Assembly: GCA_014905825.1 (NCBI GenBank)
Contig: JACGCN010000011.1
Span: forward strand, 1,178,001-1,242,000
DNA: 64,000 nt
Reading direction: 5' to 3'
Source of the DNA: Lyophyllum atratum
Lineage: Eukaryota > Basidiomycota > Agaricomycetes > Agaricales > Lyophyllaceae
The notes under the pieces were generated by a model. The model worked only from the letters and a program-made list of their open reading frames with translations. It did no database searches and was not told where the DNA came from. Both the position numbers and the translations under genes were made by a program. Shown here in pieces: positions 45,128 to 58,578 of this stretch. Position 1 is the first letter of the stretch. Every line of letters starts with the position of its first letter.

Positions 45128-48100
45128 ATGCCCGTACTTTCATCCTTCATTTCATACAGGCCGAAGCGCAAAACGAAGGCGCCTCTTCAAGTCAGCTCCC
45201 CATTTCCAGTCAAAACTTACACTGCCGTGTCGTCGCCACACCCATATGCGTCGCCACGTATCATTGACATAAACGATGGACGGTTGCCGGCACCCAGTCC
45301 TAACGTACCCGCGCCAAACTCATATTACCCTACAAGTACCCCAAGGGTCGAGCTCAACGTCGATATCAACCCAGAGCCGTTGGCGGATTGGTTTCCGACA
45401 AATTTTCTCAATCCGGATCCTTCGTCGCCTAAGGTCAGTGGTGAGGCGGCGGCGGCGGCCACTGGTAGCGGAGGTTATTACGGCGCTGGATATAATGCGT
45501 CAAACGCAGGGAGAGTAAACGGCAGTTATACAGCACAGGAGCCTAAGGAGGAGAGCACTAGTGTGGAAGAGGAGGAAGAGGAAGGCGAAGAAGATCTCTA
45601 CACCCTTAGTTCTGCTGAAGAGGTTTTGGCTAATCTCGAGGCGATGGACGTACGTAGCTATTGTAATCATGGTGCTTAATCGGTTACTGACGTCTTTACA
45701 GGCCTCCAACTTTGTTGGCTCGCCTCGCCCGGACGATATACAGCTCGTGAGTTCTGACATGAAAATCCTGGCGTGGCATTGACGACCATCTAGGAGCCTC
45801 TTCAGCCTGCATGGAAGAAGCCCGCTCCAACGCCAATTAAGATACCCAACGCATCTCTCCATGGACCAAAAGTACAGCTAATAAGATCATCAGAACTTTC
45901 ACGCCCAACTTCCCAAATATCCTCACCGGAATCTTCTGCCATCTCAGGAACAACCCTTGCACGCGCTCTCCTTGCGAATACATTCGTACTCTCTGGTGAA
46001 ACACGGACGTCAAGGTATCGTAGTGGAGCCTCGAATCTGACACGCACGGATTCAGCTACACTACCCTGGGGCGATTTCTCCCTCATCCATTCTCCCTACT
46101 GGCGCGATACGTTAAGCGTTGATCTCTCACTCTCGCCAGGCTCAGCACCGCTCGAACCTGTGCCACCAGTACCCGTTAACGCTGAAATAGTATACGTGCC
46201 ACCGCAAACGACGCGTGGAACCCGCGAGAAACGTCGGACGTCCACTGGGGCAACTGCTCAGCCCGACCGTTCACCAGAAACAGGGCTATCAGGAAGGCAA
46301 CAAGAGGCAGACGTGGCGCGTCGGATCTCGCGTATAACTGAAGACGCTTCCTCTCAGCTCTCAACCCCTGAACTAGCCTACACGCTTCCCGAAGTCGTCC
46401 AAGAGCGTCCAAAAGGTCCCACAGCCCCTCCCAACCCACCACCGTCCGATCGTGTGCCATCCCGTCGTTATTCTATCAGACCAGGGTCGGAGATGAGCTC
46501 CGAGGGCGTCACCTCTCCTTTGGTGTCGGAGGCTCCATCGTCTGCAAAAGATCTCGACAACGTCCTCGATTATTATTCTTTCGCGGACACGCCCGAGCCC
46601 ACCGGAGAGCGTAGCTTCCGCCCGCCATTCTCTCCCATAACAGAGGAATCAACTTCGCAATTGTCGCCCCCGACGCCTTTCAGGCCCGACAGTCGTGGCT
46701 CGAAACGCAGCCTTCCTCCTGGGAGGTTTTTCTTGGGAACCACCCCCTCAGCTTCTATTGGTGGAGGTGTGTATAGATGGCCTTTCCTGCTATCTAATTG
46801 ACTAATATGTGTCATTAGTACGCGTGGATTGGAACGTCCGCAGTTCCGAGTCTCGTTCAAGCTACCGCGATAGCGCTTCTAAACCGTTATTGCCTATTAG
46901 GGATCGTCCTGGGAACCAGGTAATTTTATATTTGCAAAGATTGTTATTCAGCCTTCCAATAACTTTTAAATTCACAGTCCTCATCTACTTCCTCCACCCA
47001 CTCTCGCGCTAATGCTTCCACGTCCTCTTTCGGCACCATTCACGAGTCCACTAACAATAATCTACTTCCAGTCCCTGCGAGCTCTGTATTTAACCGTTTA
47101 CGAGCCGGCAGCGCCCCTAGCCCTATCAAGGTCGTCCGCGATTCGCGCGACCTCACCGCATACAACATCACTGTTACCCCACGCACCGCTGAATCCATCG
47201 GCAGTACGCCCACCACTGGTGACAGCGACATCGTTCAACAGACGTTCCCCGAAACTCCAAGCGCCTTCACCCCTGGTTTTTCACCTAACGGGATGGCATC
47301 CCCAGGCATGCGTGGGTCCAGCGCTCTGGGCGACTACATGTCGATGGCGGTGCCGCAGACGCCCATGTCGGCTTTGCTACCAGCGCAGGGAGCAAGTATT
47401 CAGCCAAGTTTGGCGCAGCAGGTGCTGCTGACGCGTGCGGCAACGTCGGTCCACGGTGCCAGGCATTCTAGACAGGCAAGTCTCACGCGGATTATGCGCC
47501 AGCAAGGCCATCCGTATGCACGGCCGTCCTCAATAGTGATGAACGTGACAACCGCGGTTGAGGACGCTTCCCCTATAGATAATGTTGCTTCTTCTGGTGG
47601 AATAGCCGTAGAGGCCCATGAAGCGCCCAGAGGTGATGTGGGTGCACCCACAATCACTATGGAGCATGAGATGCTGCAGGAAGTCAACCCCGCGCTCGTC
47701 AATGGCGTCAATGATCAACTAGCGACGGAGAAGCCTGTCCCCGAAGATATCTCTCCTTCGCCTCACCTTGCTGCCCCCCCACAGCCCGCTGCGTACAGCC
47801 AGCCAAATTCTCCCTCTGAGCCACGAGCACCCGTGCTTGGGACCGTGAGTTTACCCTTCACGACGCCTACGCCACCAACACAAACCCCACTACCTGATCC
47901 ACCTGTACCACTAGCTGATCCGCCGGCAACGCCCAGCTCGTTTTCCCGTGGATCTGAGGAGGCAGTTTTGGCCTATGATAGAACAGATTCGGGCCAGGGT
48001 TCTGTTGGGGAAAGCCGTGCGCCAAGTAGGGCGGCAAGCAAACGCTCGAACGCGTCGGTCGACTCTCCAAATTCAAGCAACAAAATACTGCCACGTATGC

Positions 48101-50091
48101 CCCAGTCTCCTCGCATACCCCCTCCGCCCAAGATGGCTCCTCCGGCTCCTCCGGCTCCTCCATCCGAGTCCGCCTCTGTTCCGACCCCGGAACCGACCCT
48201 TGGACACGGCAACGAAGGGCCGTCATCTCCAAACAGCTCGCCGATTAGACCGCCTGCGACACCTCTCCAAACAGACGCATCTCCCCTGACTCGTGCGGAA
48301 CCGCTCCGGACGCCCACACCCATCAGTACACCGACAATGGGCACACCCTTGAATGTCTCGCAATCTCCATCTGCAAGGCGTCCTGGCATGATCAACCCTC
48401 CCCTACCCCATATCCAGCTTCCCCCTGCAGAACCCTCCGCAAACTCGCTGTATTCTCTGTACGATGCTGCGCTGTCACCCCCATCCTACTACGCTGTCAT
48501 CAATTCTGATCGGGCTGCTGGGGAGGCAATTACTCCCAGCACCAGCGGAAGTTATGACCCCAACTACAGGTTTGGCGCACCGTATCAGCCCCATTCGCCT
48601 CAACCCAATGGTAGCGGGGAGTTCGTCGTTGGCAGTAGCACTGACCGAGTGCTGCCGAGGGGACAGGGTCAGCCTCCGAACGTTAATCGACGCACTAGGA
48701 TGAGGCCACCTCTACCTGCTGGTCCACGCAGACCAAGCCAGCAGCATGGCCCAGGAATATTGTCTGGCGTGAAGGAACGTGGCAGCTCTGTCTCCTCGAT
48801 CGCCAGCCAGGTGCCAAGTGGTCGGAAACTGCAATCGGCTCCCTTGCCTTCACCTCGATTCCAGACGGCGACTCCTAAATGGCGAGGCTACACGATGGAT
48901 GCTGCGAAATGGACGTTCACCTCGACGCAGCTCCAAGGTATCGTCTCGCGGGCAATCAAGCAATCTTCCGAGGCATCTTCGATCCGTTTGCTCCGGCTAG
49001 AGACCTTGGACAACGAGATACCACCGGAATTAGATCGTCTTCAGAGTTTACGAACGGAGACGAAAATGAAGTACAAGACTCAGGCGCGGAAGCGGACGAA
49101 TCTGCTCGAATCTCTGGCGAATTCCGTTGACGGGCTCGATCAAGATGGTCTTGGACATACGCTTCCTATTCGTATGGTGGAAGAGCTGAAGGAAGTTTGC
49201 GGTTCTATGGACAAGCTTACCGAAGAACTGCACAGCGTAGACGAACAAATTGCCCAATTGGATCAGTTATGTCAGGGGCATTCGACGAGTGCACTCGCGA
49301 TGGCCCTGAGAAAGCTGAATGCCAGCTTCTTGAAGCAGTTTGCAGAAGCGCAAGAACTTCGTCAGCAGGTGGAGATACTCGAGGCCGAGCGGGACGAGGC
49401 TTGGAAAGAGGCGCAGCACGTTGCAACTGATTACGAGGAGCTCAGAACCGGGAGGATCGAATCCCCTGATACAGAAAATCGTTTCGATCGTGTCATGGCC
49501 GTTCGTAAATCCAGCATCAGGGCAACCAAAGCCGGCTTACGCTCGACCACTCGCTCAAACCAACGTGGCTCCCTTGGTAGCAATCATAGGGGTTTTGGTG
49601 CAAATACGCCTTCCAGCGGTAGGACGACATTTATGGACGATTTACCTCCTGTTCCTCCTATACCACGACACCGACCGGTTGATATCCTGACAAACCTACC
49701 CTTAAGAAGCTCTACAGTGACAGTGAGTAAAACTTCGTCGGTCGACCCAGTTGATACTCATTTGTTTGGTCAGGGAGCGTCAACGGCAGGCCCAACCCCG
49801 AACTCCGAGACCAGAGCTTTGGACCGCGCCCAGGATGAATTGTATGACATGCTTGGCATACCTGTCAACGACCATCGCTCCAGACGGACTCGTTCAGTGA
49901 TTGGCCTCCCGGGCCAATCGGAGCTGGCATACCAAGTAACTTCGCCATCGTACATACATTATGATGTCCCACCGAACACTGGACGACGTGCATCCCTTCC
50001 CGAGAGTGCAGCCCTGCCACCAGATCCTTACAACGCCTTGACGGCCGATGTTAACATCATCTTAAACTCAGACAGAGCGGGCTGGATCTGA
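45128..50091 (+). CDS. Very large disordered protein with C-terminal coiled coil (1,584 aa)
   Basis: Exons are 45128-45649, 45702-45746, 45794-46766, 46819-46919 and 46978-50091, in phase, for 1,584 residues. The first 1,100 or so residues are Pro/Ser/Thr-rich and disordered, with many SP/TP sites and runs such as PPKMAPPAPPAPP. A more ordered region near residues 1,170-1,400 (WTFTSTQLQGIVSRAIKQSS, then LETLDNEIPPELDRLQSLR, HSVDEQIAQLDQLCQGHSTS, ELRQQVEILEAERDEAWKEA) is a long coiled coil. Two tail motifs stand out: RTTFMDDLPPVPPIPRHRP and DELYDMLGIP. No catalytic domain is seen. The layout suggests a fungal scaffold or polarity protein regulated by proline-directed kinases, but that is inference. 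An acidic EEEEEEGEED block lies near residue 150. The first ATG after the open frame begins was taken. Confidence 0.82.
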
Positions 50092-50358
50092 ATGGGATTA
50101 CTATCAATTACGACCTACCTTTTGGAATCACGACTAATTTATACTCGACCACTTTGCATTGTCACTTGCTTTCTCTGACCATTACCAGACATTCCTTTAT
50201 TCATCTATCCAGTATATATTGCATGAGCTAGCCTCGGATACCAGCACATATGTTATTACGTCTCGTAATCATCGTACATCGACAGCACAAGCAAAGCGCG
50301 ACAAGAAGGTAAGAAAAATAAGATAACTCCGGGAAAGTCTGACAGGTATCCGTACTCC
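50092..50358. other. Convergent 3' spacer
   Basis: This 267-bp gap lies between the stop codons of the disordered protein and SCC3. It is A/T-rich with TATATATTG-type sequence that could serve poly(A) signals of either gene. I see no gene. Confidence 0.4.
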
Positions 50359-53300
50359 CTAATGTCGTACGCGTTTTCTGCGAATCTGGATATCACCATC
50401 CGCCGGAGGTGGTGTAGGATGAGGCGCTTGGGAGTCCGGAGCCTCTCCCGTGGCGTCTAGCACCTCCGCGTTCTCCATTTCTACATCATCATCGTCCCGC
50501 GCACGTTTGCGCGAAACCTTAGGCGTTTCCAAGCCGTTGAGTAGTGGCTCTTCTTCGTCGATGGCCGATCGAGCAGGCGACTGCGCATCCGGCTCATCCC
50601 CATAGTCTTCTCGGCCTGATTTAGCGGGCGACTTTTTCGTGTATGTTGTCTTGGGTCGCGGTCGCGGTTTGGGGGTGGTGGGCTCATCGTGGTCTGCGTC
50701 GTCAGCGACTCTGTCGGCGGCCTCGTCTGCCGTCTGCTCCATGTCGTCCTCAGTGGCGGCGGCTCCTCGATTACTGCGTCTTGGGCGTGGCTTGGGACGT
50801 GGTAGCTCCTTAGCTTCAGTTTCCGTGAGCCCTTCGCCGTCGGTACCTTCCTCATCGCTAGAAATGCCAGCAGCGGACTTGACACCTTTCGCCTTGGTTT
50901 TACGACCGCCTGGGACTGAGATTGGAAAGCGGCTAAGCATGATAGTCAACATTTCAAGCGGATTAAAGGACAGACCTTTCTCCTTTGACATGGCGGTTGT
51001 CAGCCGTTTTTCATAAGCCCTCTGGGGCTCCCAAACTTTAGAGGTAGGCGATACCTCCACTTTCGCTTGCGCCAGAACTTGGTCCATATGTGCTTTGCTA
51101 TTATCTTTGGTCAGTCTCGGGACAATATGACTCTGAAAGTAGAGGCCTACATCTTGAGGGCATCTCTGCTCGGAATGACTCCCAACAAAGGCGCGAGGAC
51201 TTTGAAGAAAAGTATCGCCGATTTGAGGGACTTCTTGTTCTTATTGCTCTCGTAGGTCGCCAGGCGTTTAGCGATCCATGACAATAGCTCCTTATGGACT
51301 TGAACAACATATTGACTATCGAGCCGACGAATAATTGACAGCTGGCTTCCGCGTACGACGAAGCAGGTTGCAAGCAGTTTCGACAAGTGCAAGGAGTTTG
51401 TCTCGTCGGGAACGACACCGTCAAGGACCAGTGTGTATGACTTGAGACGAAGCGTAAGTATATATATGATCAAGGGTTGTTGACAACGCACCTCTCGGAG
51501 GGCCTGGGTGACGATGGCTACCACAACGTCTCCTTGGTTCTTCATCATTCCTTCTTCGCGAAGGACCTCGACAACCACTTTGGAGCACGCGTCGAAAGCT
51601 GGCCCCAGCCTGCCGTAATGAGCAAGCAAGATAGACCCATGATGTATGTGGAGAGCTCCTGCGCGTATGGCACGCAAGAATGTCGACATAACATCGATGA
51701 ATAGATACTCCTGCTCTAAACGAGCTCGTGAGGTGACATCGACTGCGCGACGTGTCAGCAAATGGTGATAGATAAAGTATCAAAAAGTTGGAGAGCCTCA
51801 CTTTCTGCATGCGACTTCTTGCCTTTCCCTGCCTTCACCAGCTTCCCATCAGCATTGACAGCGGGTTCCTCGTCACCACTTTCATCGCCACTACCTTTTT
51901 GCTCTTGTTCATCCTCCGCATCAGCGACATCGAGTGTTTCGGCATATCGTTCAATCTCTGCTTGTATATAACCTGCACAGCGGTACTGGACCTCATCGTC
52001 AAGAGAAATCGATACAGTCGCGGTTGGTAATGGATCTCCATCAGTGGTTCCTGCTGGGGAGAATAAAACGTGAAGGTCGAGGAGATTTTTGAAGGCCTTC
52101 AAGAGAAGTTAACACTGATTTGACTTCATGAAAAGCAACGGGGTTCTCACCGCTCTCTTGACATTATCAGCCGTGTTGGACTGGGTGCCGACAGCGTATT
52201 CAACCAATTTCTCAAGCAGAGCCTCACGTTGAGTCACAAGCGACTCTTTGAAGCGAACGTCCTCCGGCGTTGGATCTGGGTCATTTGTAAGGTATTTGCC
52301 CTTCCAGATGATGTGAAGCGTGAGGACATGCAGCGCTTGTTCAATCATCTTAAGTGGAGGATGACGTTAGGTTTGTGCTGTGAAACATGTAGAGTATAAG
52401 ACAATTTACCGTTTCTTCTTCCTTATAGCCCAGTCTCCCTCTCTCAATGAGTGCATTGAGGATATCCCAGGCACTGCTTTGTTTGCCACCCTCGTCTTCT
52501 TCTATCCATGCCGTCATATTACGACTTCCGAAGAGGACCGCCAAACGGGTGCAGAGTGCACTTAACGAGAGGACTTCGTCCTCGCTGAAGGATGCCACCT
52601 CGATCTCGTCTCGGCCGGCCACGGTGTCACGGAGAATCGTCGATAGTTCATCTTCTAGCTCAAGGATCTTCGTGCTGTTAGTGTTTGACAAGCTCGTGGC
52701 ATCCATGAAATGGCGAATGGCAGCCATGGCATGGGTCAAGACGTTCAGTGACGAATGCGAAAGGAATTGTTTCGTGACTTCGTCCCAGAGACTGCCATAA
52801 CCCTGTCGAGCGAGATGAGGATGGCAGTAGTGGATAGACATGATGACATACAGTGATCATCCGCATCTCAAGGTACAGGTCCAGATTCATTAGTGTTGGT
52901 ATCAAAAGGACATCAGCGATGCGGTTCTGGTCAGTCTGATGCTTGATGAAAAGCCGTGGAAGGCCTTTAATCAATTCTCGTGTGATATCGTTCGTGACGC
53001 TCTCTTCTTCGCCCTAGAGTTGCAGGGAAACCAAAACAGTCAGTCGAGAGGTAAAGATAGTTTGTTATTGGCAAGTCAGGTTACCTTTTTGCCACCAGCA
53101 GCTTCCGATTTCGCCCGGCGAAGCGAAGCGACCAGCACCTCAAGCAAGATGCTTTCTTCTTGGTCTTCCAGTCGCCATGCCTCGTCAACAGCAGAATCGG
53201 GCGTATTCACCTTTCCGTTCGCCCGTCCCCTCGATCTGCCAGGTCTGGTTTCTTGGGTCTCTTCCTCTTCAGCAGATGAGTGATCAAGCAATAACAGATC

Positions 53301-55332
53301 TAGCAGCGGCCCCCAGTCGCGGACCGACTCCACCCCATCCCAAAGTGCCTCGACAGCAAGCGCAGTGCGTCCTTTCTGGTCCATGGCGACCAGTGCAGCA
53401 ACCTCCCGCCTTTTGTTCGATTGCGCCGCCCCCTCGGCCTCACCCTCGGCCTCACCGTCCTCAGTGTCTTCCTCATCGCCCATTACTCTGTCGAGAGATT
53501 TGCACCATTTGACTAGCAGCATGGCGAGGGCTTTAAGGCCTGCACGCTGGCGGTCTTCCTCGCTCGGCTTATCCTTGCCAACGAGTCGCTCATCGACGGC
53601 CTCCTCCCAGACACCCTTCACGGATTGGCTGACGGCCTTTCGTACTCTCCCCTCGTCATCAAACACCAAAAGGCACAGCTTTTCGCGTTCCTCGTCTTCA
53701 AGGAGGGAATGGCCATCAATAGCACCCAGGACTTGGATGACTGCGACACGGACTGATATTTCGGTGTCGCTCGTTGCCATCTCGATCAAGCGAGGTTTAA
53801 ACCGTTCTGTAAAGTGGTTGAGAGAGCCGATATAGTCTGCCTGATCATAGACACCGGAAAGGGATTTAACAGCTTCGAGACGGACATGTGTGTTTGAGTC
53901 TGATAAGACCCAACCAACATAGCGGAGATAAGCCGCGTCCAGGAAGTGGCCGGGGTATTTCTTGAACCATAGGCCGATGGCATGGACACATTCAGCGCGA
54001 ATGTTGGGGTCGAGGTCACGGTATCGATGGACGAAGACACTGAAGACTTTGTAAACCTCCTTGGCAGAACTCGGGCAGATAGAATGGCGACTTACCCGTC
54101 AACGAACTCTTTCAGGAATTCGGCCAGTTTGGTCCGGCGCTTTCTTATCTCCTGAGCTTTAGTCTCAAGCTCCTTGTCCCTGGCGCCACTGCCCTTGTTC
54201 GAAGACTTCCGCTTCTTCTCTCCCTCGCGCTGGCGGCCGACAACCTCGGCTTCCTTTTCCACAGCAGCCGCGACGTCGCATAGCGCAGTTTCGACCTCAA
54301 GGGCCACAACAGTGGCTGTATGTCTGAAGCTACGAATCTGGGAGGATGACATGGCGATGACCCATGTCTGTAGAGTCTCCATCAAGTTGGAGGAGTACAG
54401 GGCGCCGAGGTCGGCGGACGAGGCGATGAGACGTTCGATGAATTCAGACAGGGACCTGCGGAATTTCTTGAAGACGGGTAGTTTGGACGTTAGAGGGTAT
54501 ACTGGGGAATTGTCCTGAATTTACGCGTTAGTAATCGAATAGAAAGGCGAGAAAGCAGATGAACCTGTTTCAGGCCTTCCGTAAAGTTGTCGAGAGCGTC
54601 GACGACTCCGTCATAGTCGAGCACTTCGTCAGAGTCGACAGAGTCGTTGCATCCGCAAGCGCGTAAGATGAGGTTGATAAGTTCCGCAAGGGCAGCGCCA
54701 GGAGTTTGTTCGAGAGACTCTAGGAAGTCCTCAGCGGTTGACTGCAATGCAGCAGAAGGGTTCATGACGGCATCTTGGGTAGCAAAAATCAGTTGAATGT
54801 CGTTAAAATGGTGTCAAGACATACTGAATAAAGGGTTATCGGCCGTGATTTTCGTGTCTTTCGCGACTTGTGCAGCATCGTACGCGTCGCCGCCTTCTTT
54901 AGGCTTTCTACCTCTCCTAGTTGTCGTTGATTTTGCAGGCTTCTCAGCGGGTGCTTTTGCGACACGGGGCTTCTTCGTAGGAGGCGGTCCTTTGGCCTTG
55001 GTAGTAGTTGTCTTGGCCTGACCCTTCTTGGCTGGTATCTTGGTTTTCGGCGCGCGATAATCCTCCTCCTCGTCGTCACCATCGTCTTCACCATCGCCAG
55101 CACCATTCTCCTCGTCTTCGAGGTCCCGTCCCTCGATGGGATCTCCTTCTGTGTCGCTGTCGTGGCGTTTGCGCTTGCCTTTGCTAGGTTGACTCGAAGC
55201 TGGTTTTCTGGCGTCAAACTCCTTCGTACGTGACATAAATATATTCATACCAGCTTCGAAATGCTTTGCCGCTTTCCTTTCTCTCTGAGAGCGGCGGGGA
55301 GCAGGAGAATTTGCGGGACTCTCGGATGGCAT
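50359..55332 (-). CDS. SCC3: Cohesin subunit Scc3/STAG (about 1,400 aa)
   Basis: The gene starts at 55332 (MPSESPANSPAPRRSQRERK) and runs through about a dozen short introns to the stop at 50359. The first exons checked (55332-54825, 54773-54565, from 54514) keep phase. The N-terminus is acidic and Lys-rich with PKTKIPAKKGQ and AT-hook-like TTTRRGRKPKEGG. The STAG region follows, then the stromalin conservative domain: VFVHRYRDLDPNIRAECVHA, IGLWFKKYPGHFLDAAYLRY, VGWVLSDSNTHVRLEAVKSL. HEAT-like helices fill the rest, and the tail is disordered with charged KKSPAKSGRED repeats. Scc3 binds the Scc1 kleisin and DNA and is needed to load and keep cohesin on chromosomes. The gene is divergent from the PP2C gene, whose start lies 283 bp away. 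Confidence 0.92.
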
Positions 55333-55550
55333 GGTCGTCGCGTCGCGTCAAGATGGCTGTGCAAACAAGCTGAAACAAGTTAGGCCTTGTTCCTCACGCA
55401 TCATGCATCATGCGGTGCACGACAATCGCCTCCTTGGTATAACAAAACACTCTGTAAATCTTCCTGTTTTCCGTGTTTCCTTTGGACTGACATATTCATG
55501 TATGTCTTTAATCAGCCAAGTCTCCGAGATTGACATATCACTGAACCACG

Positions 55551-55616
55551 ATGGTGCAGAACATCCGTCGACGTTTGACACAGGCTCTCGACAGCTGCAA
55601 GGACTGGTTCCTGTGA
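55551..55616 (+). promoter_or_regulatory. Upstream ORF ending on the PP2C start codon
   Basis: A 21-codon open frame starts at ATG 55551 (MVQNIRRRLTQALDSCKDWF) and stops with TGA at 55614-55616. The last base of that stop is the A of the PP2C start ATG (TGATG). Such an overlap can couple termination to re-initiation and lower translation of the main frame. The peptide is also basic and amphipathic, like a mitochondrial presequence. However, I could not find a splice that joins it in phase to the phosphatase. Confidence 0.4.
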
Positions 55617-56750
55617 TGGCCGGCCCTGGTGTAATTCATTCATCGACACAGACTCAAGCACGTCTCAAGATCCACACTGTCCAGTATCAGCCCACCAGCC
55701 GCCCCATTGAAGACAGGTTCTCGATTTCCACCCATGAACAGCCTCATAGATTAATTCTAGGGGTCTATGATGGTACATTCCCTGATCATGGATTCTGCCT
55801 GCCAGCTCACTGCCAACTCACTGATTCATTTCTTGCTCTTAGGACATGGGGGTTCCGCAACTGCGGAACACATCAGCTCCATTCTTCCGGCTGCTCTTGC
55901 CGCCCATTCACCCGAAGACCATGCCCGTGTGTTCCGAGAGACCGACAGCGCCATGCTTCAAGCTTTTGCTCGCGACCATTCTATCTTTCGATCGAAGTCT
56001 GCGGACTGGGCCCAGAACGCGCAGATCGTAAAATCCGGATGCACCGCCCTTGTCCTGGATGTCAACCTCGATACCCTGACGGCATCGTTTGCGAACGCCG
56101 GGGACTGTAGGGCCGTGCTGTTCAGACCCTCGCAGGAATCGCCCATTCGACTGCAGCAAACCGAGGACCTGAATGCGAAAACCGCGACAGAGCAGGAACG
56201 GCTCAAACGCGAGCATCCCGGAGAAGACTCGTTGATCGTAGGGGGGCGTCTCTTTGGTCGTCTAATGAGCACCCGAGGTCAATACATTTGCTGACTTTCT
56301 TAAGCTTGATGGTTGACTTTCTGATCATCCTTAGGTTTTGGTGATGCGTACTACAAGCTCCCGCTCGGTCTCATTGGCAACTGGCAACACAGAAGATACA
56401 TCGATGCCCTTTCGTCTGTGGAAGATCCGGGCAAGGTCACGATGAGTGACCAGTATCATTCCATGTTTTACCTGTACCGGACGCCCCCATACCTGACTGC
56501 AACTCCGGAGGTAGGTACAATGGAGTTGCAGGAAGATGCCTTTGTGATAATGGCTACCGACGGGTTATGGGACTGCGTATCCAGCGATGTGGCCGTTGAA
56601 ATTGTACTTCGGGGTATGGCCCAAGAAGTCGACAACCTCGCGGAGTATCTTCTGCAAGCTGTGATGGCCATTAGAAGCCCTGGCGATGATGTTACGATAT
56701 TATTGCTCCACATCCCCTACGACGACGTCTCTTATGCAAGCCTATCCTAA
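55616..56750 (+). CDS. PP2C-type protein phosphatase (335 aa)
   Basis: Exons are 55616-55772, 55843-56277 and 56335-56750, in phase, for 335 residues. The PPM/PP2C metal-binding motifs are complete: ILGVYDGHGGSATA, KSGCTALVLD, FANAGDCRAVLF, FGRLMSTRGFGDAYYK, VIMATDGLWDCVSS and GDDVTILLL. The opening KIHTVQYQPTSRPIEDRFSI, together with the YKLPLGLIGNW region, resembles mitochondrial pyruvate-dehydrogenase-phosphatase-like PP2Cs. Enzymes of this class remove phosphate from Ser/Thr with two Mg/Mn ions. An in-frame upstream ATG at 55502 would add 38 residues of non-conserved sequence. I chose 55616 because the conserved region begins soon after it. Location (mitochondria or cytosol) cannot be decided from this start. 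Confidence 0.85.
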
Positions 56751-58578
56751 GCCGAGTTTGTTCGTTTAATGCGCTGAACACTTTTACCGTATCGAGGTAG
56801 CACACATGATACCATCAGTTATACACATCTCTACCGTATCTTCGCAATTCTACTATCTTTATTTACGGGACCGAACTGCGGGGCCGATCAGCCATGTCAG
56901 TCGTGCAATGCACCCGTGCTGGCTCGAGGTACTATTTGAGTCGTATCAATGCATCATGCAGGTAAGTTAAGGTCTCTTGTCGTTGCTCCGACTCTGAAGG
57001 ACTGATCATATCACGCCAATTCTGCATAGTCGGTTTGCCCCAGCATACAGTAAATTTTATCGTCGGTTTCCTCTCCAAGGCACCCCATATGATGATACCG
57101 ATGATCAGGAACGATTATAGACGATTATCGAGGGATGGAAGCGCTGCTCCATGGGTATAGCGAGTCAAATATTTGGATGGGCGATATTGTATAGATATCC
57201 CGGAAATTCGCTACAATGAATCTTATGCACATGCATCACAGAAATTTGCACCTTGGCGCTGCGTGTATACTTGCGTCTCTCCCGCCGAAAAATTTCTGAA
57301 GTCCAGCATGCTTTCCAAGCTTTTCACTGAGTCGGGATGACGAGGGAGCTTCAAGGAGTTCCCGCCCCAGCCGCGAAGCCCCTCCGTTCCGCTTTCTTCG
57401 CGAATCATCAAACCAGTTACAGATTTTCGGAGAGGCTATGCTTACAAGGTGATCCGTTGCCACATGCGCCAGCAGGGACGGTTAAGAATAGGTCACCGAC
57501 CCGGACGCCTGCCAGGGCGGAAAGAGAACAGTGAACTTCGGGAATCGGGATTTATGATATTCGTTAGTCTGAAACCCTCAGATGCGGAAGCCTCGAGGCC
57601 GCCTCTGCTCCTCGGGGCAAAGCTGAAGGTGGTACGGAAAAGGTATAGGCTGACGTCTGACCATCTGTCACCTAAACACACAATGAGCTGGCAACATACG
57701 ATATGTGGATCTCGAAGCCATGGCTTGGAACACTCCGGCGAGCTGTTTTCCTCTGCCCTCCACAGATCGGCTGGAAAGACGGAATGATACGAGTTATCAT
57801 TCGGTGTGAGCTCTGTGACCGTTCCTGGACAGGTTCTGGCAGGCTTGCAGGTACATTTTGTTCAAACTGTCATGATTTATACCCGCAGTCGCCCTTGACT
57901 TGATGCACATGCGTTAGTGCGAGATGGCTGGTGGAGAAAAGTCCATTGAACCCTTCTGGGCGCTCGTGAGCGCCTAAGCAGCAATCGTTCACATGTAGGC
58001 GTCAAAGAGGAACAAGCGCTTATAATGATCTGGTCATGGGCGGCGTAGGGAGATGAAAGATATGTATCTGGATGTTGGCAGAGAAGAGGTTCAATCAGGA
58101 TGTCAGATAATAAAAATGATGTGGAGATGGTGGAAAAGGACAAAATGTCATGATCAACCATAGCTCGGATCGTCAGGCAGGTATGACGCGACGGGCAACC
58201 TGAGAAAGCAATGAATCAAAAGTCCCAAAAGGTTGTTTCGGTTCTCTTTCCCGTCATCCACCGAACATGCATGTACAGCATTGCCATGCTTACTGTTGCG
58301 CGACCGCGGCCTCTCCATAGGCGTTTACATACCCGGCCGCATCAAAGATCATCATACATTCACCAAAGAGGAGGCGCTTGACACAGCAATTCCCCGGTCG
58401 AAAAAAAGTCAGGTCCTTTCAGCTACTGCTAACTGGAGCATGCTTCAAGTTCGGAACGATCATCCATCTCCGCACTGCAGCGATCGATCCAAATGCCTAC
58501 ATCGTCGGGAATTAATCTATAAGTAGCCGCTTTCCTCTACAAGTCTCAACATCCCCTCCCTCTCCTTCGACCCCTCAG
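56751..58578. other. 1.8-kb stretch without a supported gene
   Basis: Short open frames near 57223-57900 overlap on both strands and lack motifs. A C/T-rich run just before 58579 suits a fungal transcription start region for the next gene. I see nothing else. Confidence 0.4.
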
